A stretch of 64,000 nt of DNA, from positions 1 through 64,000 of the forward strand of contig JAKFFI010000017.1 in assembly GCA_036677085.1 (NCBI GenBank). The letters are read 5' to 3'. How positions within the stretch are numbered: the first letter of the stretch is position 1; every line of letters starts with the position of its first letter. The notes beneath the pieces were generated by a model. The model was not told where the DNA came from, did not search any database, and saw nothing but the letters and a program-made list of their open reading frames with translations. Position numbers and translations under genes: made by a program. Source of the DNA: JAGPUQ01 sp036677085. GTDB lineage: Bacteria; Pseudomonadota; Gammaproteobacteria; Pseudomonadales; Porticoccaceae. Of the stretch, positions 1-9,471 are shown in pieces.

Positions 1-188
1 ATGGTGCCCTCGGCATTGCCGGCGCGGATCGCTCCGGCCGGCGTCAGTTCGGTGCCTTCCAGACCCAGTTTGGCAATCTCCGCCGCCGTGGGCTTTTCGT
101 TGTAATCCTGCGCCCAGGCCACCGGCACTATCGCCAGGCTGAACAGGGTGGCGCCCGTGAGGGATACGACTTGCTGGTAGATCGACAT
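1..188 (-). CDS. DUF1329 outer-membrane-lipoprotein-sorting-like protein, partial (C-terminus outside window)
   Basis: Only the first 62 codons are inside the window; the gene runs off the left edge. The ATG at 188 is preceded by AGGAA at good spacing and lies 11 bases after the stop of the DUF1302 gene, so the two are almost certainly co-transcribed. The start encodes a typical signal peptide (hydrophobic stretch ending VPVAWA-QDYN) followed by a segment resembling the mature N-terminus of DUF1329 proteins (YNEKPTAAEIAKLG). DUF1329 and DUF1302 genes are habitually paired in proteobacteria that degrade steroids, terpenes or hydrocarbons, where they are thought to act in the envelope; their biochemical role is not established. 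The family call rests on the short N-terminus plus the pairing. Confidence 0.7.
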   Translation of the reverse strand, partial: MSIYQQVVSLTGATLFSLAIVPVAWAQDYNEKPTAAEIAKLGLEGTELTPAGAIRAGNAEGT

Positions 189-199
189 CGATCAATTCC

Positions 200-2035
200 T
201 CAGAAACTGTATTTGAATGTGGCGGCGATGTTGTCGCGGTCATCCCAAACGCCCGCAGAGCCCAACCAGGTCGTGTAGGCCAGGTCCAGCGACGTGGAAC
301 TCAGGTATTCGAAGGTGACTCCGTACACAGCCGTGCGCTGGTTCTCGACGAGCGCACCACTGCCGAACGGCGTGTAACCCTCGACGCCGTGCGCGAACAC
401 AAAGCGCGGCTTGACATTGAGGTTCCAGAACAGGTTGTTGTACTCGAACGATGCCACCGCCGTGTAACCCCAGGCGAACGGCGTGAGCGGCCGGTCGAGC
501 TGATCGACACCCTTGAAACGGCCCGGATCCACCAGGGTGCCCGCCTGGGCCGTGGTGTTCCCCGCCCGCGCCGAATCGGCCGCGGTTGCCGCCGCCAGGG
601 AGAGCGGCACGACGTTGTTCCGGTCCGTGGGATCGCCATCACGCAGGCTGTCGATCCAGGACAGCGCGAAATCGAACACGTAGATCTGCCGGTCGGCGCC
701 GAACGGGCCACCGCCGGTCGCGCTGACAATATTGCCCAGCCACATGTAGACATTCGAGTTGCCCACCTCGCAGCCCGGCACCGCAGGGGTGAGTGCCTGC
801 GTCGTGGCTTGGGCGGCGGCCAGCGACCCGCCGCGGCCCAGCACGCCCAGGCCAGCCCCAACACCGGTCAGGCCAAAACTGTTCTGGCACTGGCGGGTGT
901 CGTAAAAATCCTCCCGCAGATTGAATTCGGTGCCATAGGACAGCCCCGTGGTACCCAACTCGCCCGTCAGCGAGATCGCATAGGTGTCCTGGTCTTCCGG
1001 GTACACCGCCCTATAACTGACCGGTCCCAAGCCGAGATTGCTTATCGGCGCCAGAGGCCCCACCCCGCTGGGGTCGAAATCCGCCTGGAGGTGCGGGAGA
1101 AACGCGTGGCTGCGCACCCAGTACAGACCCAGTTCCGCCGAGTTCATGCTTTCGATCACAAACCGCGTCGCCAGACCCCACTGACCGCCGCGATCCGCAT
1201 AGTCGTGACCGCGGTATTCGACACCGGGAAGGCTCAGGTCCGGATTGAAGCCCGGCCCCAGGAAATCGAAGGGGCTGAACAAGGTGCCGGTTGAAATGAA
1301 GGTAGTGGGACGCCAGTTCCAGACGTAGTAGCCTTCGAGCATCCAGTTGTCGGTCAGGTCATAGGATCCCCACAGCAGTTCCTGAGGCAGCAATCGCTCC
1401 TTCACCTCGGCGCCGGGTGTCACCCGCCCATTGAGATCTTCCGGGCTCTGCATAGTGGCGATACCACCGCCCATGATGTTGCTCTCGCCCCAGCTGACCA
1501 CCTGCTTGCCGGCGCGCACGGCCAACTGCCGATCCGCCACGGTCCAGGATCCATAGACGAAGGCGTCCAGCAGCGTCGCCTTGTTGGCCGCATCCTGGGA
1601 GCCGTCCGGGACACCGTCGAGGGTGCCTCCCGGAGTACGGCCGAAGCAGTTGTCGCAGTCCTTGGAATTCAGCGTGTAGTCGTACAGGTACTTGAAGCGG
1701 GTGAAGAACCCGTAATTGCCTTTGGCGATGCTCAGCTCGCCCAGATAGGTCAGCGGCGTCGAGTAGATATCGCCCGCATCGTTGAAGATGTTCCAGTTGC
1801 CGCTGGCCGAAAAGGTCGGGTGCTTGGCGCTCTGGACCCGCATGCTAGTGGCGGCCGTCACGGTGCTGTCCAGGTAGGCCTTGATCTCGGGATCCTGAAA
1901 GTCGATCTTGAACGCCGCCGCCGGAGCGGCCAGCAGCGCCAGGGCGCTTGCGCCCAACCCCCATTGCATGGCGCCCCTCAGACGCCCTGAGATGCGAGAA
2001 TCGCCCAATCCTTTTGAAGAATGTAAATAATCCAC
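200..2035 (-). CDS. DUF1302 family envelope protein
   Basis: Predicted secreted, probably outer-membrane beta-rich protein of about 611 residues. It has a positively charged segment (RISGRLRG), a hydrophobic signal stretch (GLGASALALLAAPAAA) and then FKIDFQDPEIKAYLDST, the usual start of mature DUF1302 proteins. Many aromatic, alternating segments and the C-terminal YSF ending (terminal Phe) fit an outer-membrane barrel. The start is uncertain: GTG at 2035 has GGGGG seven bases upstream and keeps the charged signal region; ATG at 1969 also has a good GAGG site but would lose the positive charges; the frame is open up to a TTG at 2059. First gene of the pair with the DUF1329 gene; a sigma70-like promoter lies just upstream. 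Function in this family is unproven; a role in hydrophobic substrate handling is inference. Confidence 0.85.
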   Translation of the reverse strand: MDYLHSSKGLGDSRISGRLRGAMQWGLGASALALLAAPAAAFKIDFQDPEIKAYLDSTVTAATSMRVQSAKHPTFSASGNWNIFNDAGDIYSTPLTYLGELSIAKGNYGFFTRFKYLYDYTLNSKDCDNCFGRTPGGTLDGVPDGSQDAANKATLLDAFVYGSWTVADRQLAVRAGKQVVSWGESNIMGGGIATMQSPEDLNGRVTPGAEVKERLLPQELLWGSYDLTDNWMLEGYYVWNWRPTTFISTGTLFSPFDFLGPGFNPDLSLPGVEYRGHDYADRGGQWGLATRFVIESMNSAELGLYWVRSHAFLPHLQADFDPSGVGPLAPISNLGLGPVSYRAVYPEDQDTYAISLTGELGTTGLSYGTEFNLREDFYDTRQCQNSFGLTGVGAGLGVLGRGGSLAAAQATTQALTPAVPGCEVGNSNVYMWLGNIVSATGGGPFGADRQIYVFDFALSWIDSLRDGDPTDRNNVVPLSLAAATAADSARAGNTTAQAGTLVDPGRFKGVDQLDRPLTPFAWGYTAVASFEYNNLFWNLNVKPRFVFAHGVEGYTPFGSGALVENQRTAVYGVTFEYLSSTSLDLAYTTWLGSAGVWDDRDNIAATFKYSF

Positions 2036-2078
2036 AGATATACCCCCGATTGTTATCAATTATGGGACAGGTGGCGCG

Positions 2079-2107
2079 AAACTAAGCTTCGCAAGCGGCG
2101 CTGTCAA
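2079..2107 (-). promoter_or_regulatory. Putative sigma70-type promoter of the DUF1302-DUF1329 operon
   Basis: Read on the minus strand the site is TTGACA, 17 bases, TAGTTT, i.e. a perfect -35 hexamer at optimal spacing from a -10 with two departures from TATAAT. It would start transcription about 35 bases before the GTG at 2035. Confidence 0.5.
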
Positions 2108-2478
2108 GCTATTGACCTATGATTTTTAGTGCAGGGGCTTCATTGCGAGACCATGCGGCCAGTAATACCAGTGCGAAAACAGGATCTTGACGACCCTTAT
2201 CGGACGTGCGCGGAGTGTGTCCGGCAACCGGATGCGGCGCCCCTGTCGCAACTTCGAAAATCGACGCGCACGACCGCGCCGCAAGCCATGGTGTCGCTGG
2301 CTGATCGTACAAATCCAGGATGAATCAGGAGGCAGGAAGACGCGGAACTACCGGCCTTGCCGTGTCGCCGGCTACAGACGGACTCGACCGGCAGTGAGCG
2401 TCACTCACCGTGACACAGAGGGTCACAAAGGACGTGTTCGTCACCCCTGGACTGCACCGGGCAGCCCAGGGGCGAACT
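2108..2478. other. Intergenic region, no gene seen
   Basis: No convincing reading frame. At 2444-2472 there is a hairpin with a 7-bp stem (cccctgg / ccagggg, 15-base loop) just after the stop of the 2-oxoacid oxidoreductase beta gene; it could end that operon, but no U-run follows on the minus strand. A second small dyad (gtgag/ctcac) lies near 2395-2408. Nothing else recognisable. Confidence 0.4.
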
Positions 2479-3528
2479 TCAGCGGAAACTGTTATTGATA
2501 TTGGCGAGCGCCTGACCGCCCGGACACAAATCCGCCTCGCCGAGATCGCGCAGCGCGGTTTTGACCGTGCCCAGAATATGGTGAAGCTCCTGGCTGTCGG
2601 GATTGACGTAGAGCAAACCGGTGAGAATGCGACCCCGACGCTTGTGCTCACGCACGGCGCGCAGGGCCGCATCGCGGTCACGCACAGAGTCCGCACCCTC
2701 CTTGTAGAGATGGATCACCGAGCCATCGTGGAGCGTCACTTCCTGGGTGTATCCCGGTTCGTAATCCGCCGTGATTTCCTTGCGCACCGGAACAAAATCC
2801 ATCTTGCCGGTGGCCTCCATGTGGTCACGGACAAAATCGTAACCCTTGGTGGATTGTGGCGTGTCGTTGAAGGTCACGCAGGGCGAAATCACGTCAATGA
2901 ATGCAAAGCCGCTGTGGGCCAGGGCGCCCTTGATCAATGGCACCAATTGCGCCTTGTCGCCGGAGAAGCTGCGCGCCACATAGGTAGCGCCCAGTTGCAG
3001 CGCCAGCGCGCACAGATCGATGGCCTCATAGGGGTTCGGATCACCCTTTTTGCTCGCCGAACCGACATCGGCGGTTGCGGAATCCTGCCCCTTCGTCAGT
3101 CCGTAACAGCCGTTGTTCTCGACGATGTAGACCATGTTGAGATTGCGGCGGGTAGCGTGGGCAAACTGCCCGAGCCCGATGGAGGCGGTATCGCCATCGC
3201 CGGACACGCCCACATAGATCATTTCCCGGTTGGCCAGGTTGGCGCCGGTCGCGACCGAAGGCATGCGGCCATGCACCGAGTTGAAGCCGTGGGAGTTGCC
3301 AAGAAAATAGGTCGGCGTTTTCGACGAACAACCGATGCCGGAAATCTTCGCCACCCGGTGCGGCTCTATCGCCAGTTCGAAGCACGCCTCGATGATGGCG
3401 GCGCTCACCGAGTCGTGCCCACAACCCGCGCAGAGCGTCGAGAGCGCGCCCTCGTAATGCTTGCGCGTGAAGCCCAGTTCGTTGGTCGGCAGATTGGGAT
3501 GGCGGAATTGGGGTCTGATATAGCTCAT
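2479..3528 (-). CDS. korB: 2-oxoacid:ferredoxin oxidoreductase, beta subunit (thiamine-diphosphate binding)
   Basis: Catalytic subunit of a 2-oxoacid (probably 2-oxoglutarate) ferredoxin oxidoreductase, which oxidatively decarboxylates a 2-oxoacid to acyl-CoA and passes electrons to ferredoxin. At 349 residues it has the family length. Visible landmarks are the N-terminal CAGCGHDSV (Cys33, Cys36), GIGCSS (Cys67) and the diphosphate/Mg-binding GDGDTASIGLGQ near residues 110-121 followed by VENNGCYGLTKGQ. The start overlaps the alpha-subunit stop as ATGA, implying translational coupling. Last gene of a three-gene minus-strand operon. Substrate (2-oxoglutarate, pyruvate or a branched acid) cannot be fixed from sequence alone. 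Confidence 0.92.
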   Translation of the reverse strand: MSYIRPQFRHPNLPTNELGFTRKHYEGALSTLCAGCGHDSVSAAIIEACFELAIEPHRVAKISGIGCSSKTPTYFLGNSHGFNSVHGRMPSVATGANLANREMIYVGVSGDGDTASIGLGQFAHATRRNLNMVYIVENNGCYGLTKGQDSATADVGSASKKGDPNPYEAIDLCALALQLGATYVARSFSGDKAQLVPLIKGALAHSGFAFIDVISPCVTFNDTPQSTKGYDFVRDHMEATGKMDFVPVRKEITADYEPGYTQEVTLHDGSVIHLYKEGADSVRDRDAALRAVREHKRRGRILTGLLYVNPDSQELHHILGTVKTALRDLGEADLCPGGQALANINNSFR

Positions 3529-5378
3529 GGGTTGACTCCAGCAGTCTGTCGTCGCAATGGCACTACCTGCCCGCCGCCCATGCCGGAACGAATGGCATCG
3601 CGGATGTAGCGTGCGGTAATGGGCATGCCGGCGTAATAGGTCAGGGAACTAAGTTTGCGCGGATTGATATCGCACTCGCCGATCAGCAGTTTGCGCAATT
3701 GGCCGTCGCGGTTCTGTTCGATGACGAAAATCCGGTCATGGGCATCAATGAATTCGAGCACCGCGTCGCTGAACGGAAAGCCGCGAATCCGCAGCCCATC
3801 CAGATGAATGTTTTCCTCGCGCAGCAGGTCCAGCGCCTCCAGGGTGGAAGCCGTACTGGTGCCGAAGAACAGCACGCCGTCCGACACTGCCTTCTGTGCC
3901 GGATGGACCTCGGGCGCGGGCACCAGGGATTTGGCGGTCTCCCATTTTCCCAGCAGACGCTCCATGTTCCGCTGATACGCCTCGCCATCCTCTGTATAGA
4001 CCGCGTATTCATCGCGGGAGGTACCGCGCGTGAAGAAGCTGCCTTTTGCCGGATGCGTGCCGGGATAGGTGCGATAGCAGATGCCATCGCCATCGATATC
4101 CAGGTAACGACCGAACCGCTCGCCGAGCGCATCGAGCTCTGCGGCGCTCAACACCTTGCCGCGGTCATAGCGACGGCTGTCATCCCACTGCAGCGGCTCG
4201 CTGAGATTGTCGTTCATGCCGAGATCGAGATCCGAAAGTACTATCACCGGAGTCTGCAAGCGATCCGCCAGATCGAAGCTGAGCGCGCCCATGTCAAAAC
4301 ATTCCTTGGGCGTGGCGGGAAACAGCAGCACATGCTTGGTGTCGCCATGGGACGCATAGGCGGCGGCGAGCACGTCGGACTGCTGGGTGCGGGTCGGCAT
4401 TCCGGTGGACGGACCCGCGCGCTGAATATCGAACAGCACCACCGGGACTTCGGCGAAATACGCCAGGCCCAGAAATTCACTCATCAGGGACAGACCCGGT
4501 CCGGAAGTCGCCGTGAAAGCGCGCGCGCCGTTCCAGCACGCACCGATGGCGAGACCGATGGCGGCAAGCTCATCTTCCGCCTGCGCGATGGCGAATTTTT
4601 TCTGGCCGCTGCCGGGATCGATCCGCAGCCGGCCACAGTATTTTTCGAACTCCTCCACTACCGACGTGGACGGCGTGATCGGGTACCAGCCGGCCACCGT
4701 GGCGCCGCCGTAGATGGCGCCGAGCGCCAGTGCCGCGTTGCCTTCCATCAGGATGCGGTCACCGACAACGTTGCGGCGTTCGACACGGATGCCGAGCGGA
4801 CATGGGTAATGCTCGCGCGCGTACTGGTATCCCAGTTCGAGCGCGTGAATGTTGGGCGCGATCAACTTTTCCTTGCCCTTGAATTGTTCGCTGACGAGAT
4901 CCTTGAGCACTCCGAACTCGATATCGAGCAGCGCCGCCAGAGCGCCGACATAGATCACATTCTTGAACAACTGGCGCTGGCGTGCCTGGGTGTATTCGTT
5001 GCGGCAGATCTCGGTCAGCGGCAGGCCGATGAAATGGATATCGTCGCGCATCATGCGCAGATCCAAAGGCTTGGTATTGTCGTAGATGCAATAGCCGCCG
5101 GACTCCAGATCGCGAATATCCGTGGCCATGCTCTGCGGATTCATGCAAACCACGGCATCGACTCCGCCGCGCCGCCCGGTGTAACCCCGGTCGTTGATGC
5201 GCACCTCGTACCAGGTGGGCAGCCCCTGGATATTGGACGGGAATATATTCTTCGGGCTGACTGGAATGCCCATCCGGAAGATCGCCTTGGCAAACATGTT
5301 GTTGGCACTGGCCGAGCCGGTGCCGTTGACATTGGCAAAGCGAATCACGAAATCGTTCACGCCCTTGATGGTTTTCAT
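3525..5378 (-). CDS. korA: 2-oxoacid:ferredoxin oxidoreductase, alpha subunit with fused N-terminal gamma domain
   Basis: About 617 residues. Residues 1-180 form the gamma domain (NGTGSASANNMFAKAI... GVDAVVCMNPQSM) and the remainder the pyrimidine-binding alpha domain, starting with the signature WYPITPSTSVVEEF near 231-245, then the typical TATSGPGLSLMSEF and TRTQQSDVLAA regions. The ATG at 5378 is chosen because it overlaps the preceding stop as ATGA; the frame is open further upstream but that part lies inside the previous gene. Works with the beta subunit downstream and, by position, with the FAD/4Fe-4S protein upstream, which may pass electrons between ferredoxin and NAD(P). Confidence 0.92.
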   Translation of the reverse strand: MKTIKGVNDFVIRFANVNGTGSASANNMFAKAIFRMGIPVSPKNIFPSNIQGLPTWYEVRINDRGYTGRRGGVDAVVCMNPQSMATDIRDLESGGYCIYDNTKPLDLRMMRDDIHFIGLPLTEICRNEYTQARQRQLFKNVIYVGALAALLDIEFGVLKDLVSEQFKGKEKLIAPNIHALELGYQYAREHYPCPLGIRVERRNVVGDRILMEGNAALALGAIYGGATVAGWYPITPSTSVVEEFEKYCGRLRIDPGSGQKKFAIAQAEDELAAIGLAIGACWNGARAFTATSGPGLSLMSEFLGLAYFAEVPVVLFDIQRAGPSTGMPTRTQQSDVLAAAYASHGDTKHVLLFPATPKECFDMGALSFDLADRLQTPVIVLSDLDLGMNDNLSEPLQWDDSRRYDRGKVLSAAELDALGERFGRYLDIDGDGICYRTYPGTHPAKGSFFTRGTSRDEYAVYTEDGEAYQRNMERLLGKWETAKSLVPAPEVHPAQKAVSDGVLFFGTSTASTLEALDLLREENIHLDGLRIRGFPFSDAVLEFIDAHDRIFVIEQNRDGQLRKLLIGECDINPRKLSSLTYYAGMPITARYIRDAIRSGMGGGQVVPLRRQTAGVNP

Positions 5379-7270
5379 AGAATCGGCGCCGCCTTGGTAA
5401 CCTGATAGAGAAATTTCTGCATGTCCCACGCCGAGGTCGGGCAGCGCTCGGCGCACAGCCCGCAGTGCAGACACATGTCTTCATCCTTCACCATGACGCG
5501 CGCGGTTTTCAGCGCGGCCGAGACATACAGTGGTTGGTCCAGATTCAGCGCCGGCATGCGGAGCGCCTGACGCAGGCGGTCCTCCTCGTCATTGGCGATA
5601 AAATTGATGCAGTCGGTGGGACAGATATCGACACAGGCGTCGCACTCGATGCACAGCGATTCCGTGAATACCGTCTGTACGTCGCAGTTGAGGCAGCGCT
5701 CCGCCTCCTTGTAGCCGGTGGCGACATCGAAACCCAACTCGACCTCCACCCGGCGATCACTCAAGGTGGCGGTCTTGTCGGCGTGGGGCACCTTGTAGCG
5801 CTGGTCGGCGTCGATCTGGCTGTCGTAGCTCCACTCGTGGATGCCCATCTTCTGGCTGATGAGCGTGGTGCCGGGCAGGGGCCGCTCCGCCACCTTTTCG
5901 CCGCGGCAGAACAGATCGATCGACACCGCCACCTGATGCCCGTGCGCCACTGCGGTAATGATGTTTTCCGGCCCGAAGGCGGCATCGCCACCAAAGAAAA
6001 CCCGGGGATTGCCGGACTGGAAGGTGATGCGGTCCACCGTCGGCATCTCCCACTGATCGAACTCGATGTCGATATCCCGCTCGATCCAGGGAAAGGCATT
6101 CTCCTGCCCGATCGCCATCAAGACCGTGTCGCAGGGATAGAACACCGGCTCGGCGCCGGTCGACACCAGGCTGCGCTTGCCGTCGGCGTCGTAACGCGCT
6201 TCGACGCGATCGAACTTCATGCCCACCAGCTTGCCGCCTTCGACGACGAATTCGAGGGGTACATGGTTGTCGATGATGGGAATATCTTCATGGATCGCGT
6301 CTTCCTTCTCCCAGGGCGACGCTTTCATATCCGCAAACGGACTGCGGACGATGACCTTCACTTCCTCGCCACCCAGACGGCGCGCCGTGCGGCAGCAATC
6401 CATGGCGGTGTTGCCGCCGCCCAGCACGATCACCCGCTGGGGGACGCTCTTGACGTGCTCGAAGGCCACACTGGCCAGCCAATCGATGCCGATGTGGATG
6501 GAAGCGTCGGCTTCCTGGCGTCCCGGCAACTTCGGCAGATCGCGACCGCGCGGCGCGCCGGAACCGACGAAGACGGCGTCGTAGCCCTTGGCAAGCAACC
6601 CCTTGAGGCTGTCCACATAGTGGTTGAAATGGGTGACCACGCCCATCCCCAGGATATAACCCACCTCCTCGTCGAGCACCTGCTCCGGCAACCGGAACGA
6701 GGGTATCTGGCTGCGCATGAAACCGCCGCCCTTCGCCTGCTCATCGAAGAGGTCGATGGCATAACCCAGCGGCAGCAGGTCGCGCGCGACGGTCAGCGAC
6801 GCAGGCCCGGCACCCACCAGGGCGATGCGTTTGCCGTTCTTGCGGATGGGGACCTTGGGCAAACGCGCACTGATGTCCGATTTATTGTCGGCGGCAACGC
6901 GCTTGAGCCGACAGATGGCCACCGGCTCCTCCTCGACCCGTCCGCGCCGGCACGCCGGCTCACAGGGGCGGTCGCAGGTACGGCCCAGAACACCGGGAAA
7001 CACATTGGATTCCCAATTGATCATATAGGCATCGGTATAGCGTCCGGCGGCGATCAACCGGATGTACTCCGGCACCGGCGTATGGGCCGGACAGGCGTAC
7101 TGACAGTCCACCACGCGGTGAAAAAACTCGGGATCCTTGATATTCGTCGGCTTCAACTTCACCCCCACGAGACCGTGATCGCCCGCCGGTCGCGCCGCTA
7201 TCAGCGCACCCGGAACCACCTGGCGCCCACAAAAATGGCCTGCATTATACATTGCATTGATTCCGGTCAT
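5375..7270 (-). CDS. FAD/NAD(P)-dependent oxidoreductase with three 4Fe-4S regions (glutamate-synthase small-subunit type)
   Basis: 631 residues. The N-terminus carries the GltD-type 4Fe-4S region (CQYACPAH near 56-63; CDRPCEPAC near 99-107; Cys120). A FAD-binding GAGPAS motif (153-158) and a second dinucleotide-binding motif (VLGGGNTAMDCCRTA, about residue 290) follow. Two C-terminal bacterial-ferredoxin clusters are seen, CIECDACVDICP and CLHCGLCAERCP. GltD-like proteins normally pass electrons between NAD(P)H and an iron-sulfur partner; with korA and korB overlapping downstream, the natural inference is a dedicated electron-transfer subunit that couples 2-oxoacid oxidation to NAD(P) or a ferredoxin pool. 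No glutamate synthase large subunit is nearby. Alternative start ATG at 7252. Confidence 0.88.
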   Translation of the reverse strand: MTGINAMYNAGHFCGRQVVPGALIAARPAGDHGLVGVKLKPTNIKDPEFFHRVVDCQYACPAHTPVPEYIRLIAAGRYTDAYMINWESNVFPGVLGRTCDRPCEPACRRGRVEEEPVAICRLKRVAADNKSDISARLPKVPIRKNGKRIALVGAGPASLTVARDLLPLGYAIDLFDEQAKGGGFMRSQIPSFRLPEQVLDEEVGYILGMGVVTHFNHYVDSLKGLLAKGYDAVFVGSGAPRGRDLPKLPGRQEADASIHIGIDWLASVAFEHVKSVPQRVIVLGGGNTAMDCCRTARRLGGEEVKVIVRSPFADMKASPWEKEDAIHEDIPIIDNHVPLEFVVEGGKLVGMKFDRVEARYDADGKRSLVSTGAEPVFYPCDTVLMAIGQENAFPWIERDIDIEFDQWEMPTVDRITFQSGNPRVFFGGDAAFGPENIITAVAHGHQVAVSIDLFCRGEKVAERPLPGTTLISQKMGIHEWSYDSQIDADQRYKVPHADKTATLSDRRVEVELGFDVATGYKEAERCLNCDVQTVFTESLCIECDACVDICPTDCINFIANDEEDRLRQALRMPALNLDQPLYVSAALKTARVMVKDEDMCLHCGLCAERCPTSAWDMQKFLYQVTKAAPIL

Positions 7271-7336
7271 GCAAAGCCGATCCGGCCCGGCAACCGAGTC
7301 CCGGTTCGCAAATTCGTCAGGAAAATCTATTTACAA

Positions 7337-9238
7337 TTAGCGCGTTACAGGATACCCGAGGGTAGAAAACGCGGCCCCGATCTCGTCCAGGACGGCCGGA
7401 TCGTCGATGGTGGCCGGCACTTTCCAGGGCTCGCCGTCGGCGATGCTGCGCATGGTCCCGCGCAGCACTTTCCCGGAGCGGGTCTTGGGCAAACGCGGAA
7501 TCCTCACGCACAGCTTGAACGCCGCCACCGGACCAATACGCTCGCGGACCATCTGGATGGCCTCGCTACAGACCTTCTCCGGATCCCGCCCGGCACCGTC
7601 CTTGAGCACGATCAGGCCCAGCGGCACCTGACCTTTCATGGCATCCGCGACGCCGATGACCGCGCACTCCGCCACATCCGGATGCGCCGCGAGCACTTCC
7701 TCCATGGCACCGGTGGAAAGCCGATGTCCCGCCACGTTGATCACATCGTCGGTGCGTGCCATCACGAAGACATAGCCCGCCGCGTCGATATAACCGGCGT
7801 CGCCGGTCTCGTAATAGCCGGGAAAGGTTTTGAAATACGCATTGATAAAGCGTTCGTCGTTGCCCCACAGGGTGGTGAAGGTTCCCGGCGGCAGCGGCAG
7901 CTTCAGCACCAGTGCGCCGATTTCGCCCGGTGGCTGCGGTTTGCCGTCGCTGTCGAGCACGGCAAACACGAAGCCGGGTACCGGCTTGGTCGGCGATCCC
8001 GGCACCACCGGCAACAATTCGATGCCGCGACAATTGGCGACGGCGGGCCAGCCCAGCTCGGTCTGCCACCAGTGATCGATCACCGGCACGCGGAGCTTGT
8101 CCTGGGCCCAGGCGAGCGTATCCGGATCGCAGCGCTCGCCGGCGAGAAACAGGGTTTCGAAGCCGCTGAGATCGTACTTTTTCAGATGCGCGCCGCTGGA
8201 ATCCTCTTTCTTGATGGCGCGAAAGGCCGTGGGCGCGGTGAAGAACACCTTGACGCCGTACTCGGCGATCACCCGCCAGTAGGCGCCGGGGTCCGGCGTC
8301 CCCACCGGCTTGCCCTCGTAGAGAATGGTGGTGTTGCCGTTGAACAGGGGGCCGTAGACGATGTAGGAATGGCCCACCACCCAGCCCACGTCGGACGCCG
8401 CCCAGAACACGTCGCCGGGGGCAACGCCATAAACCTTCCGCATGCTCCACAGCAGCGACACGATGCAGCCGCCGGTGTCGCGCACCACGCCCTTGGGCTG
8501 GCCCGTGGTGCCGGACGTGTAGAGCACATAAAGCGGGTGTGTCGCGGCGACCGGCACACAGTCGACAGGTGCGGCCGCTGCTTCGAGTTCGCGCCAGTCG
8601 AGGTCGCGCCCGGGCACCATGGTCGCCTGCAGCTGCTCCCGTTGCAGGATGATGCAGGTCTCCGGCTTGTGGCGCGCGCGCTCGATGGCCTGATCCAGCA
8701 GCGGCTTGTAGGGCACCAGCCGACCGGGCTCGATGCCGCAGGAGGCCGCGATCACCAGCCTCGCCTGCACATCGTCGATGCGCACGGCGAGCTCGTTGGC
8801 CGCAAAGCCCCCGAACACCACGGAATGAATGGCACCGATGCGCGCGCAGGCAAGCATGGCGATCGCAGCCTCCGGCACCATGGGCATGTAGATCACCACC
8901 CGATCGCCCACATCGACGCCCCGGGCGCGCAGCGCGCCGGCCATGCGCGCGACGCGATCCCGCAGCTCGCGATAGGTGAAGCACTGCTTGGTGCCGGTGA
9001 CCGGGCTGTCATGGATGAGCGCGAGCTGCTCGGCGCGGCCGCCCTCGACATGGCGGTCGAGGGCGTTGTAACAGGCATTCACCATGCCGTCGGCAAACCA
9101 GCGCACGAACGGCGACCTGCTGTCGTCCAGCACTTCCCGCGGCGCCCGGTACCAGGCCACCGCCGCCGCGGCTTCTCCCCAGAAACCGCGCGGATCTTCA
9201 CTCGCGCGCCGGTATTCGCTGGCGTATTCCCCGCTCAC
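7337..9238 (-). CDS. prpE: Propionyl-CoA synthetase / acyl-CoA synthetase (AMP-forming)
   Basis: 633 residues, GTG start with AGGGGG upstream. Adenylate-forming enzyme that activates a short-chain acid, most likely propionate, with ATP and CoA. Motifs in order: SVVFGGFAANELAVRIDD, the P-loop-like YTSGTTGQPKGVV, the propionyl-CoA-synthetase-type SDVGWVVGHSYIVYGPL, the WWQTELGWP motif, YYETGDAGY, and the catalytic lysine motif LPKTRSGKVLRG near residue 590. Length and motifs resemble PrpE more than acetyl-CoA synthetase. It stands alone; no methylcitrate-cycle genes are visible. Neighbouring korAB and CoA-transferase genes fit a CoA-ester catabolic setting. Butyrate or acrylate as substrate cannot be excluded. 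Confidence 0.87.
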   Translation of the reverse strand: MSGEYASEYRRASEDPRGFWGEAAAAVAWYRAPREVLDDSRSPFVRWFADGMVNACYNALDRHVEGGRAEQLALIHDSPVTGTKQCFTYRELRDRVARMAGALRARGVDVGDRVVIYMPMVPEAAIAMLACARIGAIHSVVFGGFAANELAVRIDDVQARLVIAASCGIEPGRLVPYKPLLDQAIERARHKPETCIILQREQLQATMVPGRDLDWRELEAAAAPVDCVPVAATHPLYVLYTSGTTGQPKGVVRDTGGCIVSLLWSMRKVYGVAPGDVFWAASDVGWVVGHSYIVYGPLFNGNTTILYEGKPVGTPDPGAYWRVIAEYGVKVFFTAPTAFRAIKKEDSSGAHLKKYDLSGFETLFLAGERCDPDTLAWAQDKLRVPVIDHWWQTELGWPAVANCRGIELLPVVPGSPTKPVPGFVFAVLDSDGKPQPPGEIGALVLKLPLPPGTFTTLWGNDERFINAYFKTFPGYYETGDAGYIDAAGYVFVMARTDDVINVAGHRLSTGAMEEVLAAHPDVAECAVIGVADAMKGQVPLGLIVLKDGAGRDPEKVCSEAIQMVRERIGPVAAFKLCVRIPRLPKTRSGKVLRGTMRSIADGEPWKVPATIDDPAVLDEIGAAFSTLGYPVTR

Positions 9239-9471
9239 TGTTGCCCCCTGATGCGATCTTCGCGAAACGACCGGGCCACGGACGACCAGGCCGGAATGCC
9301 GGCATTAAACAATGTCACCCGCCGGCGCGCCAAGCGGACCGCGCCCCGGGCTCCCCGCCGCTTCCGGCGGCTGTTACGCTGACGCCCTGTGCACGTGTCG
9401 GCCGCACCCCTGCCGATCGGACCCTTGGGTCCGGCACGCTGTGTCTTATCTGCCGGAATCGGAGACTGCCC

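Noticed and set aside
5465..9382. A 1,305-codon open frame on the plus strand
   Set aside because: It is antisense to the korA-side oxidoreductase and prpE genes, both with clear families; its composition is that of a codon-position shadow in GC-rich DNA.
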